64,000 bases of DNA. Origin: JAHJQQ01 sp032907525. Lineage in GTDB: Bacteria > Pseudomonadota > Gammaproteobacteria > Thiohalobacterales > Thiohalobacteraceae. How positions within the stretch are numbered: position 1 is the stretch's first letter; each line of letters begins with the position of its first letter. Location: contig JAJJPM010000077.1 of NCBI GenBank assembly GCA_032907525.1, forward strand, positions 39,534-103,533, written 5' to 3'. Positions 25,177-34,447 of this stretch are shown here, one piece after another. Position numbers and translations under genes: made by a program. The notes under the pieces are model-generated. The model saw only the letters and a list, made by a program, of their open reading frames with translations, did not search any database and was not told where the DNA came from.

Positions 25177-26430
25177 ATGGACCACGCTACGATCTTCATC
25201 GTCCTGGCCTGCACGTTCGGTTTTTTCATGGCCTGGGGCGTCGGCGCCAATGATGTCGCCAACGCCATGGGCACGTCCGTCGGCTCGCGCGCGCTGAACA
25301 TACGCCAGGCCATCGTCGTCGCCGCAATTTTCGAATTCTCAGGCGCCTACCTCGCGGGCGGCGAAGTCACCGCGACCATCCGCAGCGGCATGCTCGACGC
25401 GAATCTGTTCGAAGGCAATCCGGAGCTGCTGGTTTTCGGCATGCTCGCCTCGCTGCTGGCGGCCGGCATCTGGCTGATGCTCGCCTCGCAGCGGGGCTGG
25501 CCGGTCTCCACCACGCACTCCATCGTCGGCGCCATCGTCGGCTTCGCGGCGGTCGGTGTCGGCATGGATGCCGTCAAATGGGGCAAGATCGGCTCGATCG
25601 TCATGAGCTGGGTCGTATCGCCGGCGCTGGCCGGCATCATCGCTTATTGGCTGTTCGTCAGCGTGCAGACCTTCATCCTCAACGCCCGCCATCCACTGGA
25701 AGCCGCCAAGCGCTACGTGCCGGTCTACATCTTCCTGGTGGGCTTCATCATCTCGCTGGTCACCATCCAGAAGGGGCTGTCGCATACGGGCCTGAAGCTC
25801 AGCGCCTGGCAAAGCTACGGCGTCGCGTTCGGCATCGGCCTGGTGGTCATGCTGTTCGGCATCTTCGCCATCAGCCGGCTGAAGTTCGATCCGCGCGAGG
25901 ACAGCGACTTCCACTTCACCAACGTCGAGAAGGTGTTCGGCATCCTGATGATGGTCACCGCCTGCGCGATGGCCTTCGCGCACGGCTCCAACGACGTGGC
26001 CAACGCCGTCGGTCCACTGGCCGCGGTGATCGGCATCGTCGAGAGCGGGGGACAGGTCGCGCAGAAGAGCCTCATGCCCGCCTGGATCCTGCTGCTCGGC
26101 GGCGCCGGCATCGTGATCGGCCTGGTCACCTACGGCCACAAGGTGATCGCCACGCTCGGCACCGGCATCACCGAGCTGACGCCCAGCCGCGGCTTCGCCG
26201 CGACCCTGGCCGGGGCCACCACCGTCGTGCTGGCATCCGGCACCGGCCTGCCGGTCTCGACCACGCATACCCTGGTGGGCGCCGTACTGGGCGTCGGCCT
26301 GGCGCGCGGTATCGCCGCCCTCAACATGAATGTCGTGCGCACGATCTTCCTGTCCTGGATCGTCACGCTGCCGGCCGGCGCGATCCTGTCGATCACGTTC
26401 TTCTACATACTGATGATCCTCTTCGGGTGA
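25177..26430 (+). CDS. PiT-family inorganic phosphate transporter
   Basis: This is a 417-residue polytopic membrane protein that imports phosphate by ion symport. The inverted-repeat PiT signatures are both present: GVGANDVANAMGTSVGSRAL near residue 20 and AHGSNDVANAVGPLAAV near 270, with matching PVSTTHSIVGAIVG and PVSTTHTLVGAVLG segments. It has about ten to eleven membrane helices. It is cotranscribed with the DUF47 gene, and its stop overlaps the aroE start by 3 bases. Confidence 0.96.
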   Translation: MDHATIFIVLACTFGFFMAWGVGANDVANAMGTSVGSRALNIRQAIVVAAIFEFSGAYLAGGEVTATIRSGMLDANLFEGNPELLVFGMLASLLAAGIWLMLASQRGWPVSTTHSIVGAIVGFAAVGVGMDAVKWGKIGSIVMSWVVSPALAGIIAYWLFVSVQTFILNARHPLEAAKRYVPVYIFLVGFIISLVTIQKGLSHTGLKLSAWQSYGVAFGIGLVVMLFGIFAISRLKFDPREDSDFHFTNVEKVFGILMMVTACAMAFAHGSNDVANAVGPLAAVIGIVESGGQVAQKSLMPAWILLLGGAGIVIGLVTYGHKVIATLGTGITELTPSRGFAATLAGATTVVLASGTGLPVSTTHTLVGAVLGVGLARGIAALNMNVVRTIFLSWIVTLPAGAILSITFFYILMILFG

Positions 26431-27260
26431 ACGCGACCACACAGCCGGACCGCTACGCGGTCATGGGCAATCCCATCGCCCACAGCAAATCGCCGCTGAT
26501 CCACCGGCAGTTCGCCGGGCAGACCGGCCAGGTGCTGACGTATGACGCCATCCTGGTGGACATCGGACGCTTCACCGAGGCCGTAGACGCATTCCGCCGC
26601 GACGGCGGCAAGGGCCTGAACGTGACGGTCCCGTTCAAACAGGATGCCTGGCGGCTCGCGAGCCGGCGCACACCGCGGGCCGAACGCGCCGGTGCCGTGA
26701 ACACACTGTGGTGGGATGGCGATGAGCGGTTGTGCGGCGACACCACCGATGGGGTCGGCCTGGTGCGCGATCTGCGCGACAACCACGGAATACGGATCGA
26801 GGGGCGGCGGGTGCTGCTGGTCGGGGCCGGCGGTGCCGCGCGTGGCGTGATCGAGCCGCTGCTGGCCGAACGGCCAGCGACGCTGGTAATCGCCAACCGC
26901 ACGCCCGAGCGTGCCCATGAACTCGCCGCAATCTTCGGTGGACTGGGGCCGATCACCGGTTGCGGTTTCGGAGAACTGTCGGGACGGTCCTTCGATCTGG
27001 CGATCAATGCCACCGCCGCCGGCCTTACCGGCGAGGTACCGCCTCTACCCGCTACGGTGTTTGCACCCGGCGCCTGCGCCTACGACATGATGTACGGCAG
27101 CGAGCCGACGGCATTCGTCCGCTGGTCGCTGGCGCAGGGCTGCGCGAGGGCGCTGGACGGGCTGGGGATGCTGGTCGAACAGGCCGCCGAGGCTTTCTTC
27201 ATCTGGCGGGGCGTGCGGCCCGATACCGCCCCGGTGATCGCGAGACTGCGCGCCGGCTGA
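26427..27260 (+). CDS. aroE: Shikimate dehydrogenase
   Basis: AroE reduces 3-dehydroshikimate to shikimate with NADPH in aromatic amino acid synthesis; 277 residues. The substrate-site motif is NPIAHSKSPLIH, followed by GLNVTVPFK with the catalytic Lys and GDTTDGVGLVRDL. The NADPH Rossmann motif VLLVGAGGAARGV is followed by NRT, typical of AroE. The GTG start at 26427 overlaps the PiT stop, a coupled start; no ATG is available before the conserved region. Confidence 0.96.
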   Translation: MNATTQPDRYAVMGNPIAHSKSPLIHRQFAGQTGQVLTYDAILVDIGRFTEAVDAFRRDGGKGLNVTVPFKQDAWRLASRRTPRAERAGAVNTLWWDGDERLCGDTTDGVGLVRDLRDNHGIRIEGRRVLLVGAGGAARGVIEPLLAERPATLVIANRTPERAHELAAIFGGLGPITGCGFGELSGRSFDLAINATAAGLTGEVPPLPATVFAPGACAYDMMYGSEPTAFVRWSLAQGCARALDGLGMLVEQAAEAFFIWRGVRPDTAPVIARLRAG

Positions 27261-27320
27261 CAGCAGGCCGCCGCGGGCGCTGTGGGGGCGTCAGGCAGCA
27301 GCCCGAGCCGGGCCCGGCGC

Positions 27321-27662
27321 TCAGGGGCCGGCCCGCCGCTCCGCGTGCCGCCGCTCGGGATGCGGCCAGGGCCGCTGACGCCAGTCCAGCGCCCGGCGTT
27401 CGTTCCCGACCGCGCGCGGGACGAATTCCCGCACGTTCAGCCGCCGGCCGCGGAGCTCGAGTGTGCGCCCCCGATCCAGGAGCTTGCGCAGGTCCGTATC
27501 GGATGCGACGTGCAGCAAACCGAAACGGCGTGTATGTCCATCCCGTGCGGCTTTCTTGAAGATGCGCAACCGACGCGCAACGTCACGCTGCCTCAACCGC
27601 AGCAGCCGGCACAGATCGCCTTCCGTGGCGTCGATGGGCAGATCTCCTATGAAGAGATTCAT
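27321..27662 (-). CDS. Small RNA-binding protein with an RRM-like domain
   Basis: This is a 113-residue protein. RNP2-like MNLFIGDLPIDATEGDLCRL opens an RRM fold. The RNP1 position reads RRFGLLHVAS, a degenerate version with fewer aromatic residues than the consensus. A basic, Arg-rich tail (RRALDWRQRPWPHPERRHAE) follows. The ATG at 27662 has GAGGTG 6 bases upstream. Such short RRM proteins occur in many bacteria with unclear targets. It is convergent with aroE. Confidence 0.8.
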   Translation of the reverse strand: MNLFIGDLPIDATEGDLCRLLRLRQRDVARRLRIFKKAARDGHTRRFGLLHVASDTDLRKLLDRGRTLELRGRRLNVREFVPRAVGNERRALDWRQRPWPHPERRHAERRAGP

Positions 27663-27778
27663 GGCCACCTCGCCTGAATGATCGCTGCCGTCCCGACAGC
27701 ACATGTTGTTTGGATTGTTATTGGCTCCCGCCCCGATGCGTCATCAACGGGGCGCGATGCGCGGAGTATAACCCCGTC

Positions 27779-28312
27779 TCAAGACCCCGCGCGATACCGG
27801 TTTTTCAGCCGGACATAATGCGCGGCCGAATAGGCCAGGTAGCGCCGTTCGTCCGCAGTCAGTGCCCGGACCCGCCGTGCCGGCCGCCCGACCCAGAGAT
27901 AACCGCCCTCCAGCACCTTGCCGGGGGGCACCAGACTGCCCGCGCCGAGCATCGTCCCGGCCGCGATCACGGCCCCGTCCATGACGATCGATCCCATACC
28001 GATCAGACAGTTATCCTCCACCACACAGCCATGCAGGATGACTTGGTGGCCGACGGTGACCCCACGCCCCACGGTCAGGGCGAATCCGCCGGGGGCGAAC
28101 TCGCTGTCATGGGAGACATGTAAAACAGACCCATCCTGAATATTGGTGTTGTCACCAATTCTGATGGAATGGATATCGCCACGGGCGACCACATTCGGCC
28201 ACAGCGAGGCGTCGGCACCGATCTCGACATCGCCGATGACGAGGGCCTGGGGGTCGATATAGGCACTGTCGGCGATGCGCGGGGTTTTCGATTCGAAGGG
28301 ACGGACGGGCAT
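27779..28312 (-). CDS. Gamma-class carbonic anhydrase-like hexapeptide protein
   Basis: This is a 177-residue left-handed beta-helix protein with repeated hexapeptides (VIGDVEIGADASLWPNVVAR, then VGRGVTVGHQVILHGCVVED). The three metal histidines of the gamma carbonic anhydrase family appear in VLHVSHDSE and VGHQVILHG. Members are trimers, and YrdA-like ones often lack proven CO2 hydration activity. The ATG at 28312 is the family start (MPVRPFESKTPRI), but the bases just before it are the arm of a palindrome and offer no ribosome site. Confidence 0.92.
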   Translation of the reverse strand: MPVRPFESKTPRIADSAYIDPQALVIGDVEIGADASLWPNVVARGDIHSIRIGDNTNIQDGSVLHVSHDSEFAPGGFALTVGRGVTVGHQVILHGCVVEDNCLIGMGSIVMDGAVIAAGTMLGAGSLVPPGKVLEGGYLWVGRPARRVRALTADERRYLAYSAAHYVRLKNRYRAGS

Positions 28313-28466
28313 GGGACCAGGGGCTGGGTGTAGGGGACTTACGTCTGTCCCGCGTGTAGGGGACAGACTTAAGTCTGTCCCCGGTCACAGGTCAGGGGAA
28401 GTAAACCACAGGTTATTGTTCGTCCCAATCCCCAACCCCTAGCCCCTACCTGGCCCCTGATCCCGG
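28313..28466. repeat. CTAG/AGGGG palindrome filling the gap between gor and the carbonic anhydrase gene
   Basis: The left arm 28313-28335 (GGGACCAGGGGCTGGGTG and on) pairs with the right arm 28446-28466 (CTACCTGGCCCCTGATCCC) with few mismatches. The element begins at the base next to the carbonic anhydrase start codon and ends at the base next to the gor stop codon. A second palindrome of another family is nested inside at 28359-28382. Related elements lie at 61948-62033 and 63381-63456. Confidence 0.75.
28359..28382. repeat. Perfect 24-bp palindrome, GGGGACAGACTT family, copy 1
   Basis: GGGGACAGACTT is followed immediately by its exact complement. A degraded version lies just to the left at 28331-28351. 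The second copy in the window is at 53372-53397 after cyaA. This type of palindrome is dispersed in many proteobacteria. Confidence 0.9.
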
Positions 28467-29816
28467 TCACCGCATCGTCACCAGCTCTTCGGCACTGGTC
28501 GGGTGAATCGCCACCGTATCGTCCAGATCGCGCTTGGTCGCGCCCATGCGGATGGCGACGGCGAAGCCCTGCAGCATCTCGTCGGCACCCAGGCCGATGA
28601 TGTGGCAGCCGACCACCTTCTCCTGGGCGCCGACGGTCACCAGCTTCATGGCGGTCTTCTCCTGCCGGCCGCTCAACGCGTGGTACATGGGCGTGAAGCG
28701 GGTGCTGTAGATGGTCACGCCATCGCCGTGCCGGGCCCGTGCCTCTTCCTCCGTCAGTCCAACGGTCCCGATGGGCGGATGGCTGAACACCACCGTGGGG
28801 ATCAGCGCGTAATCCAGATGGCGATCCTTCATGCCACCGAACAGGCGGTCGGCCAGGCGCCTCGCGGCGGCGATGGCCACGGGCGTGAGCTGCACCTTGC
28901 CATTGACGTCGCCGACCGCATAGATGCCGGGCACGTTGGTGGCCTCGAAGGCATCGGCCGGGACGTAGCCCTCGCTGTCGCATACGACGCCGGCCGCACC
29001 CAGGTCCAGGTCGGCGGTGGCCGGCGTGCGCCCGATCGCCCAGATGAGCTGATCGTAGCCCTCCAGCCGCTGGCCGTTGCTGCAGGCGATGCGCAGCGCC
29101 CCGGCCGCATCGCGTTCCAGGGCCTGCACGTGGGTACCGGCGAGGATGTTCACGCCGGCGCCCAGCATCTCCTCCATAAGACTCTCGCGCAGCATGGCAT
29201 CGAAGCCGCGCAGCAGATGTTCGCCCCGCAGCAGCAGGGTCACGTCCGAGCCCAGCGCGCGCAGCATGCCGGCCAGTTCGACGGCGATGTAGCCCGCGCC
29301 GACGATGGCGACCCGGCGCGGCAGCGCTTCCAGCTCGAAGAAGCCGTCCGACGTGATGCCCAGCTCCGCGCCGGGAATGTCCGGGACCGTCGGATAGCCG
29401 CCGGTGGCGATGACGATATGATCCGCCGTACAGGTCTCGCCGCCGACCTCCAGCGTGCGGGCATCGACGAAGCGCGCGCGCCCGTTGATCTCGTCGATGT
29501 TCGAGTCGGCCAGATAGGTGTGATACCACGCGTTGATGTTGTGCACATAACGGTCGCGTCCGTGCTTGAGGGTCTGCCAGTCGAAGCGCCAGGTACCGAG
29601 GGTGAAACCGTAGCCGGCAGCGTCCTCCAGAGCGTGCGCCAGGCCGGCACCGAACCACATCACCTTCTTGGGCACGCAGCCGACGTTGACACAGGTGCCG
29701 CCCAGCGGGCCGCTCTCGATGACGGCGCATTTCGCGCCGTAGCGTGCCGCGCGCTCCGCCACCGAGAGACCGCCGCTGCCGGCGCCGATGGCGATCAGAT
29801 CGTAGTGCCTGGGCAT
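28467..29816 (-). CDS. gor: Glutathione-disulfide reductase
   Basis: This NADPH-dependent flavoprotein keeps glutathione reduced; 449 residues. The FAD motif LIAIGAGSGGLSVAERAA is followed by the redox disulfide GGTCVNVGCVPKK at about 41-53. The NADPH motif is VGAGYIAVELAGML, with the arginines of LLLRGEHLLRGFD that select NADPH. The dimer-interface end is HPTSAEELVTM with the catalytic His. Lipoamide dehydrogenase is less likely, given GCVPKKVMW and the NADPH arginines. Confidence 0.95.
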   Translation of the reverse strand: MPRHYDLIAIGAGSGGLSVAERAARYGAKCAVIESGPLGGTCVNVGCVPKKVMWFGAGLAHALEDAAGYGFTLGTWRFDWQTLKHGRDRYVHNINAWYHTYLADSNIDEINGRARFVDARTLEVGGETCTADHIVIATGGYPTVPDIPGAELGITSDGFFELEALPRRVAIVGAGYIAVELAGMLRALGSDVTLLLRGEHLLRGFDAMLRESLMEEMLGAGVNILAGTHVQALERDAAGALRIACSNGQRLEGYDQLIWAIGRTPATADLDLGAAGVVCDSEGYVPADAFEATNVPGIYAVGDVNGKVQLTPVAIAAARRLADRLFGGMKDRHLDYALIPTVVFSHPPIGTVGLTEEEARARHGDGVTIYSTRFTPMYHALSGRQEKTAMKLVTVGAQEKVVGCHIIGLGADEMLQGFAVAIRMGATKRDLDDTVAIHPTSAEELVTMR

Positions 29817-29860
29817 GGAACAGATACCTTGAGACAGTCTCCGGAAGACCGTGCATTATA

Positions 29861-29943
29861 GCCACGGAAGCACGCGGAAATACACGAAAGGGAATGACGA
29901 TGGAACAGGTGTCTTTCCGGGTTGCTCCGCGTGCTGCCGTGAC
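29861..29943. repeat. Palindromic repeat, GCCACG family, diverged copy
   Basis: The left arm GCCACGGAAGCACGCGGAAA and a diverged right arm (CTTTCCGGGTTGCTCCGCG then TGCTGCCGTGAC) enclose about 30 bases. It lies in the 231-base gap between gor and prlC, which read away from each other. No promoter was assigned in the remainder of the gap. Confidence 0.65.
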
Positions 29944-30047
29944 CCTGTCCGAACGCTGGTCGCGATGCTTTGGTCCGCCTCGGGGACGCATGCTAGAGTA
30001 CCGTCCGACACCCTCGGCTACGCATCGAAGACCTCGCGAGGAACCTC

Positions 30048-32090
30048 ATGACCGACAATCCGCTGCTCGGCCTGACCGGCCTGCCGCCGTTCTCCAGGAT
30101 CGAGCCCGAACACGTCGAACCGGCACTCGACGCGCTGCTCGCCGACTGCCGCGCCACCGTCGCGCGCGTGCTCGCCGAGAACACGGCCTATACCTGGGCG
30201 AACCTGGTCCAGCCCATCGAAGACGTCGAGGACAGACTGTCGCGCGCCTGGTCGCCGGTCGGCCACATGAATTCCGTGGTCAATTCCGAGGCGCTGCGCG
30301 CGGCCTACAACGCCTGCCTCCCGAAGCTGTCGGAATACGGCACCGAGATGGGCCAGAACGAGGCGCTGTATCAGGCCTACCGGCAGATCGCCGACGGCCC
30401 CGAGTACGCGCGCCTGGACACCGCGCAGCGCAAGATCATCGACAATGCCCTGCGCGATTTCCGACTGTCCGGCATTGCCCTGCCGCCGGCGCAGCGCGAG
30501 CGCTACAAGGCGCTCATGCAGGAGCTGTCCTCGCTGCATGCCAAATTCGAGGAGAACCTGCTGGACGCCACCAACGCCTGGAAGCTGCAGATCACCGACA
30601 AGCTGCGCCTCAGCGGCCTGCCTGAGAGTGCCCTCGCGCTCGCCCGGCAGACCGCCGAACGCGAAGGACTGGAAGGCTGGGTGTTCAATCTGGAATATCC
30701 ATCCTATTACCCGGTGCTCACCTATGCCGACGACCGCGCGCTGCGCCGCGAACTGTACACCGCCTATGTGACGCGCGCCTCCGATGAGGGACCGCACGCC
30801 GGCAAGTGGGACAACGGCCCGATCATGGAGCGGATCCTCGCGCTTCGACACGAGGCGGCACAGCTGCTCGGCTTCGCCAATTACGCCGAACGCTCCATCG
30901 CGACGAAGATGGCACAGAGTACCGACCAGGTGATGCGCTTCCTGACCGATCTGGCCGACCGCTCCAAGCCGCGCGCCATCGCCGATCTCGAGGAGCTGCG
31001 CCGCTTCGCCCGCGAGCAGCACGGTGCGCTGGAACTGGAATCCTGGGACATTCCGTACTACTCGGAAAAACTGCGCCAGCACAAGTACGCCATCTCGCAG
31101 GAGGAGCTGAAGCCGTATTTCCCGGAGACGCGCGTGCTGCCGGGCATGTTCGCCGTGGTCAACCGGCTGTATGGACTGGACATCGCCGAAGTGAAAGGCG
31201 TCGACACCTGGCATCCCGACGTGCGCTTCTACGAGATCAAGGACGGAGCGGGGCGGCTGCGTGGACAGTTCTATCTCGATCTCTACGCACGCCCGCACAA
31301 GCGCGGCGGCGCCTGGATGGACGACTGCATCGCCCGGCGCGTGACGGCCGACGGCCTGCAGACGCCGGTCGCCTATCTCACCTGCAACTTCTCACCGCCC
31401 ATCGGCGAGGATCCGGCGCTGTTCACCCACGACGAGGTGATCACGCTGTTCCACGAATTCGGCCACGGCCTGCACCACATGCTCACCCAGGTCGACTACG
31501 CCGGCGTGTCCGGCATCAACGGTGTCGCCTGGGACGCCGTCGAGCTGCCCAGCCAGTTCATGGAGAACTGGTGCTGGGAGCGCGAAGCGCTGGATCTCAT
31601 CGCAGGGCACTATCGCACCGGCGAACCGCTGCCGCAGCCGCTCTTCGAGCGCATGACGGCGGCGAAGAACTTCCAGTCGGCCATGCAGATGGTGCGCCAG
31701 TTGGAGTTCTCTATCTTCGATTTCCGCCTGCACCGCGATTACGATCCGGCCAGAGGCGGGCGCGTCTACGAGATTCTCGACGAGGTGCGCAAGCAGGTCG
31801 CCGTGGTGCGGCCGCCGTCGTTCAACCGCTTCCCGCACAGCTTCTCGCACATCTTCGCCGGCGGCTATGCGGCGGGCTACTACAGCTACAAGTGGGCCGA
31901 GGTGCTGTCGGCGGACGCCTTCGGGGCCTTCGAGGAGGCCGGCATCTTCGACCGCGAGACCGGCATGCGCTTCCTGACCAGCATCCTGGAACGCGGCGGC
32001 TCGCGCGAACCCATGGAACTGTTCATCGACTTCCGTGGCCGCGAACCGACCATCGACGCGCTGCTGCGCCATTCCGGCCTCGCGGCCTAA
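30048..32090 (+). CDS. prlC: Oligopeptidase A (M3 metallopeptidase)
   Basis: This is a 680-residue cytoplasmic zinc peptidase that degrades short peptides, including cleaved signal peptides. The M3 zinc motif is LFHEFGHGLHHML near residue 470, with the downstream glutamate region DAVELPSQFMENW. The long helical N-terminal half and FSHIFAGGYAAGYYSYKWAE near the end are typical of oligopeptidase A. Start ATG at 30048. Its stop is 12 bases from a palindromic repeat that could act as a transcript end. Confidence 0.97.
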   Translation: MTDNPLLGLTGLPPFSRIEPEHVEPALDALLADCRATVARVLAENTAYTWANLVQPIEDVEDRLSRAWSPVGHMNSVVNSEALRAAYNACLPKLSEYGTEMGQNEALYQAYRQIADGPEYARLDTAQRKIIDNALRDFRLSGIALPPAQRERYKALMQELSSLHAKFEENLLDATNAWKLQITDKLRLSGLPESALALARQTAEREGLEGWVFNLEYPSYYPVLTYADDRALRRELYTAYVTRASDEGPHAGKWDNGPIMERILALRHEAAQLLGFANYAERSIATKMAQSTDQVMRFLTDLADRSKPRAIADLEELRRFAREQHGALELESWDIPYYSEKLRQHKYAISQEELKPYFPETRVLPGMFAVVNRLYGLDIAEVKGVDTWHPDVRFYEIKDGAGRLRGQFYLDLYARPHKRGGAWMDDCIARRVTADGLQTPVAYLTCNFSPPIGEDPALFTHDEVITLFHEFGHGLHHMLTQVDYAGVSGINGVAWDAVELPSQFMENWCWEREALDLIAGHYRTGEPLPQPLFERMTAAKNFQSAMQMVRQLEFSIFDFRLHRDYDPARGGRVYEILDEVRKQVAVVRPPSFNRFPHSFSHIFAGGYAAGYYSYKWAEVLSADAFGAFEEAGIFDRETGMRFLTSILERGGSREPMELFIDFRGREPTIDALLRHSGLAA

Positions 32091-32102
32091 AAGACCTTCA
32101 TA

Positions 32103-32178
32103 GCCACGAAATCCACGAAACCCACAAAAATGATTCATGGCATTATCAACGTTCGTGGGTTTTGTGGATTTCGTGGCT
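32103..32178. repeat. Palindromic repeat, GCCACGAAATCC family, 23-bp arms
   Basis: GCCACGAAATCCACGAAACC plus CAC at 32103-32125 pairs with 32156-32178 (one change, TTTTG for TTTCG). The loop is 30 bases and differs from the loops of the other copies. The element lies between prlC and xthA. Confidence 0.95.
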
Positions 32179-32201
32179 AACGATCATTTCACCTGACACC
32201 C

Positions 32202-32969
32202 ATGAAAATCGCCACCTGGAATGTGAACTCCCTGCGCGTGCGGCTGCCGCAGGTGCTGCAATGGCTGGAAAGCGAGCGGCCGGACCTGCTCGCGCTGCAG
32301 GAGACCAAGCTCACCGACGACCAGTTTCCGGAAACGGACTGTGTCGCGGCCGGCTATCACGCCGTGTTCTCCGGGCAGAAGACCTACAACGGTGTGGCGG
32401 TGTTGAGCCGCACTCCGGTCACCGACATCGTCACCGATATTCCCGGCCTGGACGACCCGCAACGCCGCGTACTCGCTGCGACCTGCGGCGAGCTACGCCT
32501 GATCAACCTCTACGTGCCCAACGGCGAGTCGGTGGACTCCGACAAATATCAGTACAAGCTCGACTGGCTGTACAAGCTCGGTGCCTGGCTGAAGACAGAA
32601 CTGGCGCGACATGCCAGACTGGTCGTGGTCGGCGATTTCAATATCGCGCCGGACGACGCCGACGTCCACGATCCGGAGGCCTGGCGCGGCAGCGTGCTGT
32701 TCTCCGACCCCGAACGCGCCGCCTTCCGGCGCCTGCTGGATCTCGGCCTGTGCGACAGCTTCCGCCGCTTCGACCAGCCGGACAAGAGCTTCACCTGGTG
32801 GGATTACCGCATGAACGCCTTCCGCCGCAACATGGGTCTGCGTATCGACCACATTCTCGCGAGCGACGCCCTGTGTGAAGCCTGCACCGCCTGCCGCATC
32901 GACAAGGCGCCGCGGGGCTGGGAGCGGCCTTCCGACCATGCGCCGGTGGTGGCGGAGTTCGCTGTATGA
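32202..32969 (+). CDS. xthA: Exodeoxyribonuclease III
   Basis: This is a 255-residue AP endonuclease and 3' exonuclease of base excision repair. Conserved catalytic blocks are MKIATWNVNSLRVRLPQVL, LALQETKL with the metal-binding Glu, VVGDFNIAPDDADVHDP, SFTWWDYR, RIDHILAS and the final SDHAPVVAEF with the catalytic His. Its stop overlaps the ubiD start by 4 bases, so the two are translated from one message. Confidence 0.96.
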   Translation: MKIATWNVNSLRVRLPQVLQWLESERPDLLALQETKLTDDQFPETDCVAAGYHAVFSGQKTYNGVAVLSRTPVTDIVTDIPGLDDPQRRVLAATCGELRLINLYVPNGESVDSDKYQYKLDWLYKLGAWLKTELARHARLVVVGDFNIAPDDADVHDPEAWRGSVLFSDPERAAFRRLLDLGLCDSFRRFDQPDKSFTWWDYRMNAFRRNMGLRIDHILASDALCEACTACRIDKAPRGWERPSDHAPVVAEFAV

Positions 32970-34447
32970 ACTACCGCGATCTGCGCGACTTCATCCGTCA
33001 GCTCGAACAGCAGGGCGAGCTGAAGCGCGTCCGCGCCGAGATCGATCCGTATCTGGAAATGACCGAGGTCTGCGACCGCACGCTGCGTGCGGGCGGGCCG
33101 GCGCTGCTGTTCGAGAACCCGAAGGGTCACAGGATTCCGGTGCTCGGCAATCTGTTCGGCACGCCGAGGCGTGTCGCGCTGGGCATGGGCGAGGACTCCG
33201 TCGACGCGCTGCGCGAGGTCGGCAGGCTGCTCGCGTTCCTGAAGGAACCCGAGCCGCCCAGGGGCATGAAGGACGCGTGGGAGAAGCTGCCCGTATACCG
33301 GAAGGTGCTGGATATGGCGCCGAAGGTCATCAAGGGCGCACCCTGTCAGGAGGTCGTTCTCGAGGGCGACGCCGTCGATCTGTCGAAATTCCCGATCCAG
33401 ACCTGCTGGCCCGAGGATGCCGGCCCGCTGATCACCTGGGCGCTGGTGTGCACGCGCGGGCCGCACAAGGAACGGCAGAACCTCGGCATCTACCGCCAGC
33501 AGGTGATCGGCCGCAACAAGGTGATCATGCGCTGGCTTAGCACAAGGGGCGGCGCGCTGGATTTCCGCGACTGGCAACAGAAACATCCCGGCGAACCGTT
33601 CCCGGTCGCCGTCGCGCTCGGCGCCGATCCGGCGACGATCCTCGGTGCGGTCACGCCGGTGCCGGATTCGCTGTCCGAATACGCCTTCGCAGGATTGTTG
33701 CGCGGCTCGAAGACCGAACTCACGAAGTGCATCACCCACGACCTGCAGGTGCCCGCGAGCGCCGAGATCGTGCTGGAAGGCTTCATCCATCCGGGCGAGG
33801 AGGCCGACGAAGGCCCGTTCGGCGACCACACCGGCTACTACAACGAGGTCGACCGCTTCCCGGTGTTCACGATCGAGCGTATCACCCACCGCCGCGATCC
33901 GATCTATCACAGCACCTACACCGGACGGCCACCGGACGAACCGGCGATCCTCGGCGTCGCCTTGAACGAAGTGTTCGTGCCGATCCTGCAGAAGCAGTTC
34001 CCGGAGATCGTCGATTTCTACCTGCCGCCGGAAGGCTGTTCCTATCGCATGGCGGTGGTGACGATGAAGAAGCAGTATCCCGGCCACGCCAAGCGGGTGA
34101 TGCTCGGCGTGTGGAGCTTCCTGCGCCAGTTCATGTACACCAAGTTCGTCATCGTCACCGACGACGATGTGAACGTGCGCGACTGGAAAGATGTCGTCTG
34201 GGCCATGACCACGCGCATGGACCCGGCGCGCGACACGACCATCGTCGAGAACACGCCCATCGACTATCTTGATTTCGCCTCGCCGGTGTCGGGCCTCGGC
34301 GGCAAGATCGGTTTCGATGCAACCAACAAATGGAAGGGCGAAACGACCCGGGAGTGGGGCAGACCGATCCGCATGTGCGATGACGTCAGGCAGCGCATCG
34401 ATGCCATCTGGGGCGAACTGGGCATCGAACCGAAGGCGGGCGACTAG
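32966..34447 (+). CDS. ubiD: 4-hydroxy-3-polyprenylbenzoate decarboxylase
   Basis: The enzyme decarboxylates 3-polyprenyl-4-hydroxybenzoate in ubiquinone synthesis, using prenylated FMN made by UbiX (not in this window); 493 residues. UbiD signatures include YRDLRDFIRQLEQQGELKR at the start, RWLSTRGGALDFRDWQ, EGPFGDHTGYYNEVDRFPVF with catalytic acidic residues, and FVIVTDDDVNVRDWKDVVW. The stop codon TAG lies within the outer end of a palindromic element (34444-34612), so the present C terminus may have been set by that element. Confidence 0.96.
   Translation: MNYRDLRDFIRQLEQQGELKRVRAEIDPYLEMTEVCDRTLRAGGPALLFENPKGHRIPVLGNLFGTPRRVALGMGEDSVDALREVGRLLAFLKEPEPPRGMKDAWEKLPVYRKVLDMAPKVIKGAPCQEVVLEGDAVDLSKFPIQTCWPEDAGPLITWALVCTRGPHKERQNLGIYRQQVIGRNKVIMRWLSTRGGALDFRDWQQKHPGEPFPVAVALGADPATILGAVTPVPDSLSEYAFAGLLRGSKTELTKCITHDLQVPASAEIVLEGFIHPGEEADEGPFGDHTGYYNEVDRFPVFTIERITHRRDPIYHSTYTGRPPDEPAILGVALNEVFVPILQKQFPEIVDFYLPPEGCSYRMAVVTMKKQYPGHAKRVMLGVWSFLRQFMYTKFVIVTDDDVNVRDWKDVVWAMTTRMDPARDTTIVENTPIDYLDFASPVSGLGGKIGFDATNKWKGETTREWGRPIRMCDDVRQRIDAIWGELGIEPKAGD

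Noticed and set aside
27729..27753. GC-rich hairpin after the carbonic anhydrase gene as a terminator
   Set aside because: The stem is 6 bp with a long loop and there is no T-tract on the minus strand.
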